This document shows positions 13,869-16,258 of a stretch of 16,258 nt of DNA, piece after piece. The notes beneath the pieces were generated by a model. That model did no database searches. It had not been told where the DNA came from and worked only from the letters and a program-made list of their open reading frames with translations. A program made the translations under genes and the position numbers. Origin of the DNA: Candidatus Njordarchaeota archaeon. GTDB lineage: Archaea > Asgardarchaeota > Njordarchaeia > Njordarchaeales > Njordarchaeaceae. Each line of letters starts with the position of its first letter. The first letter of the stretch is position 1. The stretch lies in NCBI GenBank assembly GCA_029856615.1, contig JAHKLF010000009.1, positions 1 through 16,258 on the forward strand, read 5' to 3'.

Positions 13869-14621
13869 TCATAAAAGTCTTTTTATATCAAACCTTCTAA
13901 ATTCTAAATTCTTTTCTCTTAAAAGCAAACGTGCATTCCAAGATATGTCAGGAGCAACTAGAATACCCCGAACGCGCGCATTCTTCTCTTTCTGAAGAAC
14001 CTCTACATACAATGACAACTGCGCAACATCTTGAACCTCAGCACGCCGTCTTTTAAACTCGAGAACCACTAAATTCCCATCAGCATCCTTTCCAAGTAAA
14101 TCAATATAACCATACTTAATATACGCTTCTCTTTGAATTGGAGTAAATCCAGATTCAATGAATTCTGGATTGCGAATCACGAAATCAACCATCTGTGACT
14201 CAGATAAAAATTTATCAAAACGCCCCTTACCAGGACGAGCACCAATCAAGAAATAAAGATTGGAAATCTCAATTCTAACGATCTCTAAAGGCTTAATCCT
14301 CTTAGATCGAATAACGAGAAAATCTCCTTCAATAAACACTGTTATAACACAACCCGGAGGTTGCCAATTCACCGGTTCACGTTTGGTTTTACCATGAATA
14401 AGCAACGTACCATCCGGTTTAGTAATGACCAAATGATCAGCCCAAGACAATCTACTTTTAGCTCTTCCCTCGTAGAAAACCCGCGAGTATCCGAAGATGA
14501 TCAGTATATGAGTACGCCATGTTCTCTTTATTCTATCCACAGCGACATTAAAATCAGGATATTCAATAACGAAGAAGGGCTCAGTACGGGACCCCTCGGC
14601 AAAAAATTTATCTAAGCTCAT
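13869..14621 (-). CDS. nucS: Endonuclease NucS / EndoMS (mismatch-specific endonuclease)
   Basis: A 250-residue NucS/EndoMS protein, the usual length. The N-terminal beta-rich DNA-binding and dimerisation domain (1-125) carries the family patch EGRAKSRLSWADHLVITKPDG (split; 51-71) and the aromatic WQPPGC (86-91). The C-terminal RecB-like nuclease domain has GYIDLLGKDADGN (171-183) with Asp174, then LEFKRRRAEVQDVAQLSLYV with Glu188 and Lys190 of the ExK motif and Gln201. All metal-binding and catalytic residues are intact. EndoMS cuts both strands around mismatches such as G-T, giving double-strand breaks for repair, and replaces MutS/MutL in many archaea and actinobacteria; NucS was also described on branched and flapped DNA. 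GAAGG lies upstream of the ATG at 14621. Confidence 0.94.
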   Translation of the reverse strand: MSLDKFFAEGSRTEPFFVIEYPDFNVAVDRIKRTWRTHILIIFGYSRVFYEGRAKSRLSWADHLVITKPDGTLLIHGKTKREPVNWQPPGCVITVFIEGDFLVIRSKRIKPLEIVRIEISNLYFLIGARPGKGRFDKFLSESQMVDFVIRNPEFIESGFTPIQREAYIKYGYIDLLGKDADGNLVVLEFKRRRAEVQDVAQLSLYVEVLQKEKNARVRGILVAPDISWNARLLLREKNLEFRRFDIKRLL

Positions 14622-14876
14622 AAAATAACCTTCGCAAAAATAATTACCACAAAATATCTTTATTCATAACGAAGTAATATTTAATATACAATAATTTCTA
14701 ACTCCATCATACTTAACATGTACCACGATCTTCTCAACAGCATCTTTATGCATCTTACCAGATTTAGATGCACTATAATTATTATCATTGTTTCTGGCGA
14801 CTTAAAATGCTTAAATAAGCCATGAAATAATACACACTTAAAGTAATAAGCTCTAAGTTACTTAACGAGTGGCTCA
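14622..14876. other. Non-coding interval between nucS and the HEPN-MNT module
   Basis: It carries the nucS promoter region (minus-strand TATA-like AATAAAGATATTTT near 14648-14663) and a plus-strand promoter for the toxin-antitoxin genes. A 29-codon minus-strand frame (14664-14753) looks mildly protein-like but has no ribosome binding site and is not called. Confidence 0.4.
14810..14817 (+). promoter_or_regulatory. Putative TATA box for the small ORF-HEPN-MNT operon
   Basis: CTTAAATA, about 60 nt before the ATG at 14877. The predicted leader is roughly 30-35 nt. Confidence 0.45.
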
Positions 14877-15008
14877 ATGACCATAAATCCAAATAGGCAG
14901 ATTAAGAATGTCATCGCTTATTTTAATAAAATTGCTGACGAGTATGATAAAATAGATTTAAGCGAAACAATATCGCATGGTGAACTACTTAATTTAGTAC
15001 TCAGGTAG
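14877..15008 (+). CDS. Small ORF (43 residues) leading the HEPN-MNT pair
   Basis: Reads MTINPNRQIKNVIAYFNKIA, then DEYDKIDLSETISHGELLNL, then VLR. Its TAG stop lies inside the AGGTAGGT ribosome binding site of the HEPN gene and 6 nt before that ATG, the arrangement of coupled operon genes. A weak GAGTGG precedes its ATG, and a TATA candidate is suitably placed. The peptide is predicted helical with no recognised domain; its length and polar character could suit a small regulatory or antitoxin-type peptide, or it may be the tail of a decayed gene. It is too short for the coding call to be certain. Confidence 0.45.
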   Translation: MTINPNRQIKNVIAYFNKIADEYDKIDLSETISHGELLNLVLR

Positions 15009-15014
15009 GTCTTC

Positions 15015-15434
15015 ATGCTTGATGAGGGTGAATATTCAAGGTGGTTAAAATCAGCTAAGAAGACCTTGGAGGCCTCTTATAGTGATTTGGAGGGAGGCTA
15101 CTATAATTGGGCTTGCTTTAAGGCTCAACAAGCTGCCGAATTAGCTGTTAAAGCGCTGTTACACGGTCTAGGATTACCTGCTTACGGCCACAGCATATCG
15201 AGGCTATTAACTAACATTAAGTCTAAGGGACTTTCCGTTCCCGATGGTATCATCAGGTTTGCTAAGACCTTGGATAAGCTTTACGTCCCCACAAGATATC
15301 CTAATGCATGGGCTGAGGGGGCTCCTCATGAATACTATACTAGAGAGGATGCTGAGAATGCTATAAGATGCACCAAAAATATTATTATGTGGGTTGAGAA
15401 GATTTGGAGATCCTTAAAGAGAGAAGAAAGCTAA
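15015..15434 (+). CDS. HEPN domain protein (putative toxin of a HEPN-MNT pair)
   Basis: A 139-residue HEPN protein. The core helices are visible: WLKSAKKTLEASYSDLEGGYY (split), WACFKAQQAAELAVKALLHGLGLPAYGHSISRLL (split), and the late TRYPNAWAEGAPHEYYTRED segment followed by AENAIRCTKNIIMWVE. This is typical of the PF05168-type HEPN group. HEPN proteins paired with MNT nucleotidyltransferases are usually RNase toxins blocked by AMP transfer from the partner. The usual RNase motif R-x4-6-H is not seen: Arg94 is followed by His105 with ten residues between. Activity may be altered or use other residues. AGGTAGGT (15003-15010) lies 4 nt upstream. The 3' end overlaps the MNT gene by 31 bp. The G+C content by eye is higher than in neighbours, consistent with horizontal spread. 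Confidence 0.85.
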   Translation: MLDEGEYSRWLKSAKKTLEASYSDLEGGYYNWACFKAQQAAELAVKALLHGLGLPAYGHSISRLLTNIKSKGLSVPDGIIRFAKTLDKLYVPTRYPNAWAEGAPHEYYTREDAENAIRCTKNIIMWVEKIWRSLKREES

Positions 15435-15769
15435 GAGAGAAGGTGATAAATGAGGCCAAGAACTGGGCCAGGAACCTACCATTTAAGGCCTCAATAATCT
15501 TAATAGGATCGTATGCTAGAGGAGACTTTAACTTATGGAGTGATGTAGATATAGTACTCATATCAGAACTATCTGGTAACCCCTTAGACAGACTAAAGAA
15601 AATAGATTACCCACCAGGATTCGAAGTCATCCCCTTAACCCCATCCGAATTCTTAACACTACTTAAAAAGAAAAACCCCATAGCTATCGAAGCAGTAAAC
15701 GAGGGCATAATCCTTAGAGATGACTTCAATATTAGAAAATTCTGCAAAGAAAAAGAAAAGAAACCGTAA
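15404..15769 (+). CDS. MNT-type nucleotidyltransferase (putative antitoxin of a HEPN-MNT pair)
   Basis: A 121-residue minimal nucleotidyltransferase. The active-site motif GSx10DxD is complete: Gly35-Ser36 and Asp47/Asp49 in IGSYARGDFNLWSDVDIVLI. The rest fits the small pol-beta fold, with hydrophobic strand FEVIPLTPSEF and a C-terminal helical region ending in a Lys-rich tail. In HepT/MntA systems this protein neutralises the HEPN toxin by AMPylating it. The frame opens at a TTG (15404) lying 31 bp inside the HEPN gene, with no strong ribosome binding site; an internal GTG (15443) is possible but would remove part of the first helix. The overlap points to coupled translation of the pair. Confidence 0.87.
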   Translation: MEILKERRKLREKVINEAKNWARNLPFKASIILIGSYARGDFNLWSDVDIVLISELSGNPLDRLKKIDYPPGFEVIPLTPSEFLTLLKKKNPIAIEAVNEGIILRDDFNIRKFCKEKEKKP

Positions 15770-16258
15770 AAAATAGCTGAGATGCGACCCCCAAATGACA
15801 ATAGGACACTAAAATATAATTGCAAAAATAGAACTATACTTAGCAATCCCCGACTAAAACCTTTTATCCAAAAACAAAGACCACTCCCAAAGTCGCCATA
15901 TTAGCTTACCCATTTTTATACGAGAGAGAATGTATAGGAGTTCTAATGATTCGACAAGACTTCCTAAATAAAAATGATTATCTTGCAAAAAATGTTAGAG
16001 GAAATCCATGAACTCAGTCCATCGAATCTAATAGAGTATACGGGTGCAACCTTAACAGCTTCAAGCTTTCAGACCAGGGATCTAAATGAACTTAATCTCA
16101 ATAAAAAAGGACTAAAATGATTTAGACATTCACCAAAACGCACAAATCACAAGTCTAACTCGTATCAAATCTCTTCAGTAAGCCCTATAGACAGTGAAAA
16201 CCCACCCTTAATGAAAAGTAATCTCAATAATCTAACATGATAATATTCAGAATATACC
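15770..16258. other. Gene-poor interval to the window end
   Basis: No confident gene in 489 bp on either strand. It holds a promoter-like start with two overlapping short frames (see 15946-16120) and a 12-bp direct repeat TAATCTCAATAA at 16093-16104 and 16219-16230. No tRNA, C/D sRNA, CRISPR or insertion sequence seen. It may be decayed sequence at the edge of an accessory patch. Confidence 0.5.
15946..16120 (+). pseudogene. Possible gene remnant or frameshifted small gene
   Basis: A TATA-like TTTTTATA (15913-15920) and AGGAG (15936-15940, 5 nt before ATG 15946) begin a 21-residue frame MIRQDFLNKNDYLAKNVRGN..., ending at 16011. A second frame of 48 residues, MIILQKMLEEIHELSPSNLI and onward, opens at ATG 15974 without its own ribosome binding site and ends at 16120. 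The good initiation signals, the early stop and the longer polar frame in another register suggest one small gene broken by a frameshift. It could equally be chance. No family recognised. Confidence 0.22.

Noticed and set aside
14664..14753. Minus-strand 29-residue frame (MHKDAVEKIVVHVKYDGVRN...)
   Set aside because: Protein-like composition, but no ribosome binding site, very short, and it lies in the nucS upstream region; not supportable as a gene.
16093..16230. TAATCTCAATAA direct repeat as part of a CRISPR or attachment site
   Set aside because: Only two 12-bp copies 126 bp apart in AT-rich DNA, with no tRNA, integrase or cas gene nearby.

Overview
The window looks like chromosome from a thermophilic, probably hyperthermophilic archaeon, most likely of the Thermoproteota/TACK side; I cannot place it more precisely. 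Evidence: an AT-rich genome, archaeal TATA-type promoters, GGTGAT-type ribosome binding sites, and archaeal gene types (TmcA, NOG1-type GTPase, PAC2 protein, ZPR1, multi-OB RPA, TIP49/RuvB-like ATPase, NucS/EndoMS). Four box C/D guide RNAs in 13 kb also point to a heat-adapted archaeon.

Layout. 1-1272 is the C-terminal part of tRNA acetyltransferase TmcA, cut by the window edge. 1273-1430 holds a minus-strand C/D sRNA and the promoter of an MFS transporter (1431-2846). The transporter overlaps tail-to-tail with a NOG1-like GTPase (2821-3936, minus). A tight plus-strand operon follows (4131-7691): a small GTPase fused to a roadblock-like domain, a dipeptide-epimerase-type enolase-superfamily enzyme, a PAC2 family protein and an Hsp20 chaperone. 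ZPR1 (minus) and a five-OB-fold RPA (plus) are divergent with only 21 bp between start codons. The 355-bp gap after rpa carries two C/D sRNAs on opposite strands and the leader of the TIP49 gene (10801-12153). A radical SAM protein with a seven-cysteine C-terminal cluster comes next, overlapping the end of an unrecognised minus-strand gene. A fourth C/D sRNA (13813-13865) lies between that gene and nucS. From 14622 onward the window is sparse and accessory-like: a 43-codon ORF, a HEPN-MNT toxin-antitoxin pair, and about 490 bp with only a possible gene remnant.

How the parts fit. Much of the window concerns ribosome and RNP maturation (TmcA, NOG1, C/D guide RNAs, TIP49, ZPR1), protein quality control (PAC2, Hsp20) and DNA maintenance (RPA, NucS). 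The most striking non-protein signal is the four C/D sRNAs: each has C, D', C' and D boxes with exactly 12 nt in both guide intervals. One guide is complementary over 11 pairs to the conserved archaeal 23S rRNA segment next to the peptidyl-transferase centre. Two of the sRNAs sit directly upstream of TIP49, whose eukaryotic relatives RUVBL1/2 help assemble box C/D snoRNPs. The functional link is inference, but it is a specific and testable one.
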